Part shown: in pieces, positions 8,396-17,305 of the stretch
Layout: each line of letters opens with the position of its first letter
Position numbering within the stretch: the first letter of the stretch is position 1
Notes under the pieces: generated by a model
Databases searched by the model: none
Told to the model about the DNA's origin: nothing
What the model saw: only the letters and a program-made list of their open reading frames with translations
Made by a program: the position numbers and the translations under genes
Assembly (NCBI GenBank): GCA_003154195.1
Contig: PMCS01000004.1
Coordinates: 1-38,191 of the forward strand
DNA: 38,191 nt
Reading direction: 5' to 3'
Source of the DNA: Candidatus Omnitrophota bacterium
GTDB lineage: Bacteria; Omnitrophota; Gorgyraeia; Duberdicusellales; 4484-171

Positions 8396-9145
8396 CTAGA
8401 TTTTAGCCGCGGATGATTCCCGCTGCGCCATGATTATTTCCGCCGCCGCTAGATCAGCTTCGGTATCCACGCCGTGGGAATCAAATTTTGTTTCGATGAC
8501 TCTTATTTTATACCCTGCCTCCAGAACCCTGAGTTGTTCAAGTTTTTCCGCCGCTTCCAATTCAGAATGAGGAAGATTTTTAAACATGAAAAGAAAATCT
8601 TTCGTGTAAGCATAAATACCGATATGTTTATAGTACGCCCCGGCAATATCTTTGTCCCGCAAATAGGGTATGGGAAACCGGGAAAAATAAAGCGCGTAAT
8701 TATTCCGGTCGCAAACAACTTTTACAATGCTGGGGTTATCAATCTGGCTGTTATCTTCAATTTTCTTTTTAGCCGTTGCCATAACCAGGCCGTCGTTACC
8801 CAGCATCTCCTGCGCGAGCGAATCAACAAGCGAATAATGCAAAAACGGCTCGTCCGCCTGGATATTGATCACGATCTTAGCGTCAATATCCCGCACCGCT
8901 TCGGCAATTCTATCCGTGCCGGAGTTGTGTTTTGGCGAAGTCATCATTACTTCGGCGCCAAACTCCAAGGCGACTTCTTTGATTTTGACGTCATCGCAGG
9001 CAATAATCAAATGGTCCAGGGAATGAGCCCGGGAAGCCGCTTCCCAAACCCACTGGAGAATCGTCTTGCCGCCGATTTTGCGGATAAGCTTAAAAGGAAG
9101 CCTTGTTGAGTGGTAACGCGCCGGGATAACGCCGATTATGTTCAT
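8396..9145 (-). CDS. kdsB: CMP-Kdo synthetase (3-deoxy-manno-octulosonate cytidylyltransferase)
   Basis: 249 residues. It activates Kdo with CTP for transfer to lipid A. The nucleotide-binding start is IGVIPARYHSTRLPFKLI, followed by SGTDRIAEA, NIQADEPFL and HIGIYAYTKDFL, and a C-terminal GVDTEADL. It is the first gene of the Kdo-Lpt train. The gap before it holds a family B hairpin, so a promoter is likely there or further upstream, though I cannot point to one. pyrG, which neighbours kdsB in some bacteria, is not present here. Confidence 0.96.
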   Translation of the reverse strand: MNIIGVIPARYHSTRLPFKLIRKIGGKTILQWVWEAASRAHSLDHLIIACDDVKIKEVALEFGAEVMMTSPKHNSGTDRIAEAVRDIDAKIVINIQADEPFLHYSLVDSLAQEMLGNDGLVMATAKKKIEDNSQIDNPSIVKVVCDRNNYALYFSRFPIPYLRDKDIAGAYYKHIGIYAYTKDFLFMFKNLPHSELEAAEKLEQLRVLEAGYKIRVIETKFDSHGVDTEADLAAAEIIMAQRESSAAKI

Positions 9146-9196
9146 AACCTACACCCTTTAGCCGTAAAGACAACTAAGCGATCATTTTCGGGATTT

Positions 9197-9280
9197 CATT
9201 TTAAATTGGTCATTGAGCATTTATCATTTTAAATTTTTAAAAATGACAAATGTCCAATGGTCAATGATAATTTTAAAATG
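9197..9280. repeat. Family B palindromic repeat
   Basis: The arms CATTTTAAATTGGTCATTGA and its near-complement (TCAATGATAATTTTAAAATG) enclose further complementary words (CATTTATCATTTT/AAAATGACAAATG). The unit folds into one hairpin of about 40 bp. Related copies are inside 17038-17252, 19547-19772 and 32982-33202. Confidence 0.88.
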
Positions 9281-9288
9281 GGTTAATG

Positions 9289-10278
9289 CTATAGCTTGCT
9301 TTCATCAATCCGCTTGAACAACTCTTGTTTGCTGGTGGTGGCGGCGCCGCGTTTGCCGACAACAATGCCGGCGGCAAAGTTAGCGATCGTCGCAGCCTCC
9401 AAAAAAGAAGCGCCGCATGCCAGGGCTAAAGTGAAAACGGCAATGACCGTATCGCCCGCGCCGGTAACGTCAAAAACCTCCAGCGCAAAAGTAGGGATAT
9501 GATGCCGGCCCTTGCCGTCAAACAACATCATCCCGTCTTCGCCTAAAGTGATCAACAGGGCGGACGGTTTCAGCTTAGCCATGATCATATCGCCCAGCAA
9601 GGGGATATCGCTCTTATTCTTAATTTTCACCCCCGCGGCGTTTTCCGCTTCTTTTAAATTGGGGGTAAGCGCCGTCACGTTCTCGTAATAATCAAAATGC
9701 TCTTCCTTGGGGTCAACCGTAATAATCTTTTTTTTCTTTTTGCATAAACCGACAACTTCGCTCAAAAAAACCGGATTAACGACGCCCTTCCCGTAATCTT
9801 CGATAATCAGGGCATCAAAATCATCGATATGCTTTTTAATTTTTCCCGCCAGAGTATTATTGGTTTCCGGCGCCAAAGGCTCCAACGATTCCCAATCAAG
9901 CCTCACCACCTGCTGATGGTTGCCGATAATCCTTGTTTTTAAAGTGGTCGGCCGGCCGCCGACCTTAGCCGCATATCGAGTATCGATACGGTTTTCTTTC
10001 ATCAGGGAAAACAAAACATTACCGAAATGATCATTGCCGACCACGCCGCAAAGGCCGGCATACGCTCCTAACGCGACTAGATTAAGGCCGACATTAGCCG
10101 ATCCGCCGCAAACGAAATTCTCCCGATTCGCCCACACCACGGGAACGGGAGCTTCCGGAGAAACACGGTCGACCTTGCCGTAGATATAGTGGTCGAGGAT
10201 AAGGTCTCCCGCGACGAGAATTCTTTTTCCTTTAAATTTCGAAATTATATTTTTCAGGTGTTGTTTATCCATAATCAT
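9289..10278 (-). CDS. D-glycero-beta-D-manno-heptose-7-phosphate kinase (HldE N-domain type)
   Basis: 329 residues, one PfkB/ribokinase-fold domain. It phosphorylates heptose-7-P at C1 in the ADP-heptose pathway for the LPS core. Seen: GDLILDHYIYGKVDRVSPEAPVPV (substrate lid and binding region), GGSANVGLNL, ITVDPKEEHFDYY, LTPNLKEAE and the ATP/anion-hole motif DVTGAGDT near the end. It corresponds to RfaE1/HldA; the nucleotidyltransferase half of HldE is absent and would need a separate RfaE2. Met3 is an equally possible start. It lies in the same direction as the kds train, separated from it by repeat B. Confidence 0.93.
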   Translation of the reverse strand: MIMDKQHLKNIISKFKGKRILVAGDLILDHYIYGKVDRVSPEAPVPVVWANRENFVCGGSANVGLNLVALGAYAGLCGVVGNDHFGNVLFSLMKENRIDTRYAAKVGGRPTTLKTRIIGNHQQVVRLDWESLEPLAPETNNTLAGKIKKHIDDFDALIIEDYGKGVVNPVFLSEVVGLCKKKKKIITVDPKEEHFDYYENVTALTPNLKEAENAAGVKIKNKSDIPLLGDMIMAKLKPSALLITLGEDGMMLFDGKGRHHIPTFALEVFDVTGAGDTVIAVFTLALACGASFLEAATIANFAAGIVVGKRGAATTSKQELFKRIDESKL

Positions 10279-10312
10279 TCTTTACGGCGCAAAAATCTGC
10301 CGTTTGCCGGCG

Positions 10313-11224
10313 CTAAGGCTTAGCAGCAAGCTTCACGGTATATTTTTTTACCAGATTAACCGGATGGTACGACGACTTCGCCTTACGTAAGCCTTCCAAC
10401 CCCAGATCCTCTTCCATATTGACATATTCAAAATTGGCCGCTTCACGCGCCAGAAATTCATTATGCATAAGCTGGTACAATCCCGCCATATCCGGTAACG
10501 CTTTTAAAATATGGACGACAAAAGTATCGTTTTTTAATTTTTCGCCGATGGCCAACGCGCACATCTTGCCGTTAACGCGCACCGCGCCGCCCGATAGCTC
10601 TAAGCGCGCGAAATTAGCAACCATTTCGCCGAAAGCTTTTTTCTCATTATAAAGCCCTCTATTTTCATGGCAATCTTTCGTCAGGCACCACGCTTCTTCA
10701 AATTCATGGCATTCTTTAGCATAGCCCATATCGATTTTAACATAATCATATTTATAATTAGACTTAAATTTTTTAATTAAATTCCTCTTGCCGTCATATT
10801 TTGAACCTTTAAGCTCGATTAAATCTTTGGCCTTGTAAAGATAATCCGATGTATCGGGGCTATGCTCAATCTCAAAATAGTCCTCTTCGCTGAGCAAGCC
10901 CTTTACGTCTTCGGAAACTCGCGTAACTTTTTCTCCGGTTTCAAAAATAATCTTTTTTATAATATCCTTCTTATAGCCAAAATGCCCGATGGGACAAAAA
11001 AATTCCGGGGCCTTCGCCACATCGCAATGAACAATCAGCAAATCGTTAAACGCCGAAGCGGTGAATTGGTAATAATCCCGCCAAGCGTAAAGATTGGCGA
11101 AGGTATATTCGCAGATTTCCGGCGGGTCGACCTTAAACGCCTCATCAAACAAGGGCTTATCAGATAACGCTAAAGGCCTGGATTTCGGGTATTCCGGCAA
11201 TATCGGTTTAGTTTCGTCAGGCAT
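10313..11224 (-). CDS. DUF2156 (phosphatidylglycerol lysyltransferase C-terminal-like) protein
   Basis: 303 residues, cytoplasmic, no membrane segment. The pattern ICEYTFANLYAWRDYY, LKGSKYDGKRNLIKKFKSNY, GLYNEKKAF, SGGAVRVNGKMCALAIGEKL and FEYVNMEEDLGLEGLRKAKSSYHP fits the DUF2156 GNAT-like family. This family resembles the transferase domain of MprF and FemX-type enzymes, without the MprF membrane part. Some relatives may use aminoacyl-tRNA or acyl-CoA donors; the substrate here is unknown. It lies 34 bases upstream of the heptose kinase and may be co-transcribed with it. Confidence 0.85.
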   Translation of the reverse strand: MPDETKPILPEYPKSRPLALSDKPLFDEAFKVDPPEICEYTFANLYAWRDYYQFTASAFNDLLIVHCDVAKAPEFFCPIGHFGYKKDIIKKIIFETGEKVTRVSEDVKGLLSEEDYFEIEHSPDTSDYLYKAKDLIELKGSKYDGKRNLIKKFKSNYKYDYVKIDMGYAKECHEFEEAWCLTKDCHENRGLYNEKKAFGEMVANFARLELSGGAVRVNGKMCALAIGEKLKNDTFVVHILKALPDMAGLYQLMHNEFLAREAANFEYVNMEEDLGLEGLRKAKSSYHPVNLVKKYTVKLAAKP

Positions 11225-11239
11225 AGGTAAATAAAAATT

Positions 11240-11376
11240 GTTTTAGGGTAAAGGTAAGGATGCCAGTATAGGCTATGGTTAAGGTAAGGGCTAAAAATTG
11301 ATTTAAACCTTAACCATTACCATAACCCAAACCGGCTTCGTAACCTTAACTAGTTTTAGCCTATGCTACAGCTAGG
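11240..11376. repeat. Family D palindromic repeat
   Basis: TTAGGGTAAAGGTAAGGATG-type words occur on the left and their complement (CTTAACCATTACCATAACCC, ACCGGCTTCGTAACC) on the right, with a tail CCTATGCTACAGCTAGG. The element runs right up to the malQ stop codon at 11377, so the hairpin forms the malQ 3' end. Confidence 0.83.
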
Positions 11377-13206
11377 TTAAATCCTTCCGGCTACAACTAT
11401 CATCTTTTTTATAACGGCATTATGTTTATTTTCCAGCAGTTCCTCCAGCGAGACCGGGGAAACTAGAGACCAATTCTTTTCGCTGATCGTGCCGGGACGA
11501 TTGATTCGGTATTGATAGGGATCGCCGTTTAATTTTCCGCAAAAAGCAAGCCAATCCACAAATAATTGTATCGCGTATATCGCGTTGGTCTTTAAATTAA
11601 AATCCATTGCCGCAGCGATAATCTTCGTATCGGCCTTTTCGGTAAACTTTCCTTTTGTGCCTAAAAGCTTAAAAAGCTTCTCTTTTTCTTTATAGGTGTT
11701 TTCATACATTTCGATAAAATCCTTGATTTGTTCCCGGGGTTTATCCAGAATAGCCGCCAGTTCATTTACGGAAGCGATATCGGCGCGCCAACGCAAACGG
11801 CCATAGCCGGAACGCGATAAATCAAAAAGCCTGTCTCGTACGCTCCCATAATTAATTTTCCGGTCGGCGCACTTGGCCATAAATAGCGGCTCATCGATTG
11901 TGCCGGCTTCATTTTCCCACCACGCCGGCCAATTGGTCGTATCATGGGTGGAAAGCATAGTTACGGCAAGATTACGATACTCATTTTTATCAAGCCAATC
12001 ATGGCGGACTTTCCAATCTTTCGTCCACCGCTGGACATCATTACCCGGCATACCGAACGAGAAAAGAGTTTGCGTGCAAACCGGCGGCACCGCGCCCAAA
12101 TCCTCCGCGCATAAAAGCATATCGCTCGCTTTAAGCATCGCCGATAAAATATCCCTGCCTTGCGGCCCCCATTGCGCTTCGTCGGAAGAGTCAAACTTTC
12201 CATGTAAGCCGGACGCGTCGAGAGAATCAAAAACCGGGATGCTCCAGATGCGGAATAACCCGACAACATGGTCGATTCTTATCAAATCGTAAAAATTACG
12301 GGCATAGTTTAGCTTCGCCTTGATATAACGATAGCCGTCATCCGCTATCGCCGGCCAATCATAGGTAGGCATACCCCAACGCTGCCCTTTGGCGCAATAC
12401 ATATCGGGCGGCGCGCCGGCGGCTAAATCCATTTTAAAAAAACGGCGCATTGCCCATACGTCGGCGCTATCCCGCGATACCAATACCGGTAAATCGCCTT
12501 TGATTAAAACTTTTTTCGCGGCGGCGTAGTTTTTTAAATCTCCGAATTGTTTAAATGCCTGCCACTGCAGCCACTTATGAAAATTCAGGGCCCGCGCGTT
12601 GTCTCTCTTAAAACGTTCGACCGCCTCAGGGTACCTATCTTTTAACTCCACCGGCCAATCGTACCAGGCGCGCTCGCTAAAAACGAATTTCGCTACCTTG
12701 AACAAAGCGAAATCATCCAGCCAATAAGCGTTGTGCGCGGCAAAATTTTTAAAGTCGAGGCTGCCGGCGCCCTTTGATTCAAGAAACATATCCCATAAAA
12801 GTTCAAGTTTTGCCGCCTTAATCGAGTAATTAACATAATTTTTACCGACGGGATAGGCTTTATGAAGTTTTATAATTCTTGTTTTGAACTTTCTTTCCAG
12901 GCCGGCCTCGATAAGCCGAAGCGATAAATAAGCCGGCTCAAGGGCAAATGAACTCAGGGAATCATAGGGACAGAAAAGCGGCCCCACTTCATTCATCGGT
13001 AAAAGCTGGATGATGGAATTGCCGGTCTTCCCGCACCAATCGACCAAAAGCCTTAAATCATCAAATTCGCCGATGCCAACGCTCTTTTTTGAATAAAGCG
13101 AAAACAACGGCGCTACTATCCCCGCGCGCCTTTGGCCGCCAATTTTTTCCCATTGGGCCTTCGATTTACTGGAAAAAACAATTTTGCTGAAACTATCCTG
13201 TGACAT
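11377..13206 (-). CDS. malQ: 4-alpha-glucanotransferase (GH77)
   Basis: 609 residues, slightly longer than bacterial DPE1/MalQ enzymes (about 500-690). It transfers alpha-1,4-glucan segments in glycogen or maltodextrin metabolism in the cytoplasm. The catalytic positions are visible: nucleophile D312 in LIRIDHVVG, acid/base E368 in CAEDLGAVP and D422 in LSTHDTTNWP. The GH77 landmarks IIQLLPMNEVG and PYDSLSSFALEP (about 65-91) are present. AGGAGGG precedes the ATG. Flanking family D repeats isolate the gene on both sides; it belongs to no obvious operon with the LPS genes. Confidence 0.95.
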   Translation of the reverse strand: MSQDSFSKIVFSSKSKAQWEKIGGQRRAGIVAPLFSLYSKKSVGIGEFDDLRLLVDWCGKTGNSIIQLLPMNEVGPLFCPYDSLSSFALEPAYLSLRLIEAGLERKFKTRIIKLHKAYPVGKNYVNYSIKAAKLELLWDMFLESKGAGSLDFKNFAAHNAYWLDDFALFKVAKFVFSERAWYDWPVELKDRYPEAVERFKRDNARALNFHKWLQWQAFKQFGDLKNYAAAKKVLIKGDLPVLVSRDSADVWAMRRFFKMDLAAGAPPDMYCAKGQRWGMPTYDWPAIADDGYRYIKAKLNYARNFYDLIRIDHVVGLFRIWSIPVFDSLDASGLHGKFDSSDEAQWGPQGRDILSAMLKASDMLLCAEDLGAVPPVCTQTLFSFGMPGNDVQRWTKDWKVRHDWLDKNEYRNLAVTMLSTHDTTNWPAWWENEAGTIDEPLFMAKCADRKINYGSVRDRLFDLSRSGYGRLRWRADIASVNELAAILDKPREQIKDFIEMYENTYKEKEKLFKLLGTKGKFTEKADTKIIAAAMDFNLKTNAIYAIQLFVDWLAFCGKLNGDPYQYRINRPGTISEKNWSLVSPVSLEELLENKHNAVIKKMIVVAGRI

Positions 13207-13222
13207 GTACCCTCCTAAAAAC

Positions 13223-13426
13223 CAGGTTAGGGTAAAGGTAAAGAAGCCTGTATGGGTTAAGAACTGGGTAAGGGCCAGGGTAAAGATGCCGGGGTGGGTT
13301 AGGGCTAGGGAAACGGCTTAAGAAATTATTTTAAACCCTAACCCTCACCCTTACCCAAACCGGCCTCGTAACCATAACCTTAACCCAGTATTAATTATAC
13401 CGGCTTCCTATCCATAGCCTTAACCT
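13223..13426. repeat. Family D palindromic repeat, long copy
   Basis: The 204-base element begins GGTTAGGGTAAAGGTAAAG, repeats the TTAGGG-type words several times, and returns with complementary CCCTAACCCTCACCC, CCGGCCTCGTAACC and CCGGCTTCCTATCCATAGCC. It fills the malQ-M42 peptidase gap and is longer than the other D copies, as if the words had been duplicated. Confidence 0.83.
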
Positions 13427-13431
13427 ATTTA

Positions 13432-14469
13432 TTATATTCCCTTTTTAGCTACCCGCTCGACCACCTTCACCGCCAAGGCTACCACCGAGTTTAAATCGGC
13501 CAGCGAAAAAACACCGGTGGGAGAATGGATATAACGCGTGGGTATGCTCAGCACTCCCGTAGGGACACCTTCTTTGTTCATGTAAATAATCGCGCCATCG
13601 GTCATCCCGCCGTCAATAATATCGAGCTGATATTTAATTTTATTGCTCTTCGCGGTTTCGATAAAAATATTCCTTATCCGCTCGGCAACGATAATGCCCC
13701 TGCCGGACGCCTCCATAATCGTTATACCGGCGCCGCGGCCCAACTTAAGGTTGGATTCCTTCTCCTTGACCTGCGGCATGTCGCCGGCAACCGTCGTGTC
13801 GACGGCAATAGCAAAATCCGGTTCAATTTTAAACGCGGCAGTACGCGCGCCCTTCAACCCCACTTCTTCCTGAGCCGTCGCCACAGCATAGACCGTCGCG
13901 CCGTCCGTCTTTATTTTTTCCATAATCTTTATCAGCGCGTAACAGCCCGCCCGATTGTCGATTGCTTTGCCGTAATATAATTCGCCGCCCAGCTTGCCGA
14001 AGTTAGGTTCAAAAATCACCGGGTCGCCGATGCCGACTTTTTTTTGCGCGCTTTTTTCGTCACCGCATCCGATATCGATAAACATATCGTCGTATTTAAG
14101 CGGCTGTTTACGCTCATCCTCCTTCAGCAAATGCGGCGGCTTAGCCCCGATAATGCCGAGGCAGTCCCCATTCTTAGCTTTTACCACCACCCGCTGTCCG
14201 ACCAAAATCCGGTCATCGATACCGCCCACTTTGATAAAACTCAAATACCCGTCTTTCCCGATGTACTTGACTAAAAGCCCGATCTCATCCATATGGGCGG
14301 CCAGCATTATCTTTTTTTTCCCGCTCCCCCTTCGCGCAACGACATTGCCGAAAGCGTCGATAAAGACCTCGTCGCAACATTTAGCCAGCTCATTTTTCAT
14401 AATGGCAGCGATTTCGCTCTCAGAACCGGAAACGCCCGCCGCGCAAATTATTTTTTTTAAAAGCTCCAT
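13432..14469 (-). CDS. M42 family metallopeptidase (glutamyl aminopeptidase/endoglucanase-like)
   Basis: 345 residues. It is a cytoplasmic dizinc aminopeptidase family that forms large tetrahedral particles and trims peptides. Zinc ligands and catalytic motifs are seen: LAAHMDEIGLLV, KAIDNRAGCYAL, TAQEEVGLKGART, AVDTTVAGDMP and YIHSPTGVFSLADL. The start is supported by GGGAGGT before the ATG. The endoglucanase activity reported for some relatives is doubtful; peptidase is the better call. Confidence 0.92.
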   Translation of the reverse strand: MELLKKIICAAGVSGSESEIAAIMKNELAKCCDEVFIDAFGNVVARRGSGKKKIMLAAHMDEIGLLVKYIGKDGYLSFIKVGGIDDRILVGQRVVVKAKNGDCLGIIGAKPPHLLKEDERKQPLKYDDMFIDIGCGDEKSAQKKVGIGDPVIFEPNFGKLGGELYYGKAIDNRAGCYALIKIMEKIKTDGATVYAVATAQEEVGLKGARTAAFKIEPDFAIAVDTTVAGDMPQVKEKESNLKLGRGAGITIMEASGRGIIVAERIRNIFIETAKSNKIKYQLDIIDGGMTDGAIIYMNKEGVPTGVLSIPTRYIHSPTGVFSLADLNSVVALAVKVVERVAKKGI

Positions 14470-14507
14470 TGTAGAACCTCCCGATAATAGGTTTAATTCT
14501 TAAATCA

Positions 14508-14651
14508 AGGCTATCAGGGTATTGGGTAATTAGGGTTCGGTAATTGAGGTATTGGGGTATTCGGCCGTTAGTTATTGTCTCTTCGAAATCTTTCCCAATC
14601 TCCCAATTGCCCAATCCCCGAATCCCGATATCCTAAACCCCGATATCCTAA
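14508..14651. repeat. Family C palindromic repeat
   Basis: Left words such as CTATCAGGGTATTGGGTAATT and GTATTGGGGTATTCGG are answered by CCCAATCTCCCAATTGCCC and CCCCGATATCC on the right. The loop GTCTCTTCGAAATCTTTCC is shared exactly with the copy near 30148. Together with the hairpin at 14714-14773, it accounts for the 300-base gap before the M42 gene. Confidence 0.83.
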
Positions 14652-14713
14652 ACGGAAACTCCCGGAAGTATATAATTATACCAAAATATCAGCCCAAAAC
14701 AATCCCAAAATAA

Positions 14714-14773
14714 CTAAAACAAACGCAACCGAAAAATATTCTAAACGCAATTTTTCGGTTGCGTTTGTTTTAG
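14714..14773 (-). terminator. Perfect 24-bp hairpin at the 3' end of the TIM-barrel gene
   Basis: The arms at 14714-14737 and 14750-14773 are exact reverse complements (starting CTAAAACAAACGCAACCG), with a 12-base loop. On the minus strand the stem overlaps the stop codon of the gene ending at 14770 and is followed by TTATTTT. This fits a bidirectional terminator, or a fixed palindromic repeat. Confidence 0.75.
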
Positions 14774-15696
14774 GAGCAAAGCTTATCCACCGCGCTTTTA
14801 ATCTGTTCGGGGGTTGCCGGCTGGTGTGCCTCGATAACTTTGACGGTACAACTCTCAAGGTATGGTTTCATTTTTACAAAATCGATTTCTCCGGTAAAGG
14901 GCGGGAGATGGTCATCAACTCCCTTAACGTCATGAATGTGACAACCATATAAATAATCTTTAAAATCCTTGAACCGGGAAAGATAAGTTTCCGGCATCTC
15001 GATGCCTAATTTTCCCTGGACATCGGCATGCCCGGTATCATGCCAGTAAACCAGGCCTTTTTTGCCGAATATATCCAGCAGATATTCCGCTTCGTTGATA
15101 TCGGGAATCTCATTGGGATAATACCGGTTTTCCATCCCTAATTTTATATTACAGCCGGCGGCATGTGGGACAATCTCTTCGAAACTTTTGACCACCGCAT
15201 CCATATAGGTGTCTTTCGAAGAAAAACGGTTGGCGTTAAATTGCTCAAGTTGAAACTCGTATTCGCTGGTCGCGCGCTTCCCCTGCTTATATAATTGGAA
15301 AAGGCCTTTTATATATTTGTTGTCCATTTCGATGGTTCCGGCGTGGATGACTACGGCTTTCGCGCCGATACTGTTGGCAATATCGATGGTCATTTTTGTA
15401 GCATCAATAGCCTGCTGCCGTTCGGATTTATTCGGCGAAGAAAGACGATAGTAATCGGTAAAAAACCTTCCCCAATTTTCCTGCACCGGAACCGGACAAA
15501 AATTATGCACGCTGACAACCTGAATACCAAGGTCAATCGTCGCCGCAATCAGTTCCTCCAGCCTTATTTCACGTAAATTGTAGGCAACTTCGATCGAAGA
15601 AAAACCAAGCTTTTTTATCTGGATCAGCGCGTCTTTTATATTGTTGCGCACGTCAATATTCCAAATTGTAGAAATCGCTACTTGGTTTAATTTCAT
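14770..15696 (-). CDS. Sugar phosphate isomerase/epimerase-like TIM barrel protein
   Basis: 308 residues from the ATG at 15696 (MKLNQVAISTIWN). The frame stays open for 65 more codons upstream, but that part is Arg-rich, encoded by palindromic repeat DNA and lacks a good ribosome site, so I chose the inner start. The family (xylose isomerase-like/AP endonuclease 2) shows GFSSIEVAYNLREI, VVSVHNFCPVPV, AKAVVIHAGT, LGMENRYYPNEIPD, YWHDTGHADVQGK, GCHIHDVKGVDDHLPP and the final KVIEAHQPATPEQI. His/Glu/Asp metal ligands (H in HDTGH, H in HIHD, E in MENR) are kept. The substrate is unknown. Confidence 0.88.
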   Translation of the reverse strand: MKLNQVAISTIWNIDVRNNIKDALIQIKKLGFSSIEVAYNLREIRLEELIAATIDLGIQVVSVHNFCPVPVQENWGRFFTDYYRLSSPNKSERQQAIDATKMTIDIANSIGAKAVVIHAGTIEMDNKYIKGLFQLYKQGKRATSEYEFQLEQFNANRFSSKDTYMDAVVKSFEEIVPHAAGCNIKLGMENRYYPNEIPDINEAEYLLDIFGKKGLVYWHDTGHADVQGKLGIEMPETYLSRFKDFKDYLYGCHIHDVKGVDDHLPPFTGEIDFVKMKPYLESCTVKVIEAHQPATPEQIKSAVDKLCS

Positions 15697-15699
15697 ATT

Positions 15700-15895
15700 T
15701 TTAATTTTTCCGGCTCGCCGGAAATTTCGCCGGCAGTCCCGCCGGAAAAATTTCCCGCAGCTTGCCTTGAAACTTCGCCGCAAGCGGCGCAGAGATTCAT
15801 TCGCCTCGTTTTTCTCTTCCCGCCATCCGTCACCAGAGGTGGCGAGATGGCGAGGTCTCGCCAATTTGTTAACCAAATTGGCGGACTTCATCTCT
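15700..15895. repeat. GC-rich hairpin region between hemW and TIM-barrel gene
   Basis: The stretch is full of short palindromes such as CCGGCTCGCCGG, GCAAGCGGCGC and GCGAGGTCTCGC. A perfect 10-bp stem CGCCAATTTG/CAAATTGGCG with loop TTAAC lies at 15859-15883. It makes a spurious open frame in front of the TIM-barrel gene. It may carry REP-like or regulatory RNA structure. Confidence 0.65.
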
Positions 15896-15909
15896 CACTC
15901 TTTTCCACG

Positions 15910-17034
15910 CTACACCAACGCGCTGGACGCTTCATCGCCGAACAAAAAACCTTTACGCGTGAGCCTCACCCCTTTTATTTTACCGTTTCTTCGGATATAC
16001 GCAATAAGCTTTTTTCCTAAAAGACCATCAACCGCTTCGTTCTCCAACAACATAAAATCAACGCCAAAACGCCGCCTGAACCACCCGAAGTCGATTCCCT
16101 CGCGAGTGCGTATTTTTACCGCCGCCGCCTCTTTGGCCCGGGATAAAACCGGTAAAGAATCGCGTCCAACGGCAACGCTTTTATCTGCTGCCGCTTTTTT
16201 AATGAAGCGGGAAACGTCGTCGTCATTGGTTATCCGCCTTCCGTTGACATAGGAAACTGCCGCCGCGCCGATCCCCACATATTCATCGCCTTGCCAATAA
16301 CTAAGATTATGCCGGCAGGCAAAACCTTTTATGGCAAAATTGGAAATCTCGTATTGCCGGAACCCTTTTCGCGGTAAATATTGCATCGTATATTCATACA
16401 TCGCCGCGGCCATATCATCTTCAGGCGGATCAACGGCAGTTTTTTTGAAAGTTTCCCATAACCGCGTGCCGCGTTCGTAGCTAAGCGCGTAAGCGGAGAC
16501 ATGCGTGACCGGCAAAGAACAAGCTTGCGCTAAGTCCTTTTTCCATTCCCGCAGGCATTCACCCGGCGCGCCGAAAATAAGATCGATCGAGATATTTTTA
16601 AAACCGCTTTGCCGCGCGAGCCGGACCGCCGCCCGTGCCTGCGCGCTGTCATGGCACCTTCCCAATTTCTTTAGTTTGGCGTCGTCAAACGACTGGACGC
16701 CGATACTGATTCGATTAACACCGTTATCCCTGAAAAGCGCGAGCTTGTCGGCAGTTAGACTCTCCGGATTGGCCTCAACGCTGAATTCCCGGCACCCGCG
16801 AGAAAATAACCGCAAACCGCCGAAAATTTTCCGCAGGAGTTTCAGGCCTAAAACCGTCGGCGTTCCGCCGCCGACATAAATACTCGAAAACGAACCATTA
16901 AGGCTTTTAAACTGCCGGCAGAGAATATCCGCGTAACGCCCGGCCAGAGCAGGATCGTAAGGGATACTGCAAAAATCGCAGTAGAAGCATTTCTGACGGC
17001 AAAACGGAATATGTATATATAATGTTTTAGCCAT
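15910..17034 (-). CDS. hemW: HemW-like radical SAM protein
   Basis: 374 residues. The N-terminus LYIHIPFCRQKCFYCDF carries the radical SAM cluster cysteines C12, C16 and C19, plus an extra C22. Then come YVGGGTPTVL, FSVEANPESLT, NRISIGVQSFDD, ISIDLIFGAPG and the C-terminal HemW winged region (KIRTREGIDFGWF). HemW inserts heme into respiratory proteins; family members are often misnamed coproporphyrinogen III oxidase. The CYCDF form without the HemN CxC pattern favours HemW. Its ATG lies inside a family B repeat, with no clear Shine-Dalgarno. Confidence 0.9.
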   Translation of the reverse strand: MAKTLYIHIPFCRQKCFYCDFCSIPYDPALAGRYADILCRQFKSLNGSFSSIYVGGGTPTVLGLKLLRKIFGGLRLFSRGCREFSVEANPESLTADKLALFRDNGVNRISIGVQSFDDAKLKKLGRCHDSAQARAAVRLARQSGFKNISIDLIFGAPGECLREWKKDLAQACSLPVTHVSAYALSYERGTRLWETFKKTAVDPPEDDMAAAMYEYTMQYLPRKGFRQYEISNFAIKGFACRHNLSYWQGDEYVGIGAAAVSYVNGRRITNDDDVSRFIKKAAADKSVAVGRDSLPVLSRAKEAAAVKIRTREGIDFGWFRRRFGVDFMLLENEAVDGLLGKKLIAYIRRNGKIKGVRLTRKGFLFGDEASSALV

Positions 17035-17037
17035 AAT

Positions 17038-17252
17038 ATTTTAAATTGAACATTGGCCATTAATCAATGATCATTGGAAAAACCTGTAACCACTTACGGC
17101 CTTATTCATTTTAAATTGAGCATCGGCATCCGGCATTTATCGTTTAAAAATTTAAAATGGCCAATGGTAAATGCCAAATTTAAAATTGTTTTTTCTTCCA
17201 TTTTCTTCTTCCATTGTAAAATGATCAATGTACAATGCTAAATTTAAAATTA
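17038..17252. repeat. Nested family B palindromes
   Basis: An inner B unit (17107-17189: CATTTTAAATTGAGCATCGG answered by CCAATGGTAAATGCC) sits between outer B-like arms. The outer left arm is 17038-17080 (TTAAATTGAACATTGGCCAT) and the outer right arm is 17212-17252 (CCATTGTAAAATGATCAATG). It occupies the divergent hemW/radical SAM intergenic region, where both promoters must lie. Confidence 0.82.
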
Positions 17253-17305
17253 TTATCGTTGCGCCTTTTAATCTGCACCTTAATATGTTAAAATATTATA
17301 TCCCA

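Noticed and set aside
8474-9109. 211-codon plus-strand frame opposite kdsB
   Set aside because: It is a shadow of kdsB, with no family motif and no ribosome site.
15697-15891. 65-codon N-terminal extension of the TIM-barrel protein
   Set aside because: The extension is Arg-rich, encoded by palindromic repeat DNA and lacks a ribosome site; the family motif begins right after the inner ATG at 15696.
15641-16252. 203-codon plus-strand frame opposite hemW and the TIM-barrel start
   Set aside because: Arg/Ser-rich composition is typical of an antisense shadow of GC-rich genes.
17228-17305. Upstream start of the B12-type radical SAM gene
   Set aside because: These codons lie in the outer arm of a family B repeat; the domain starts at MNKTVYIIQ.
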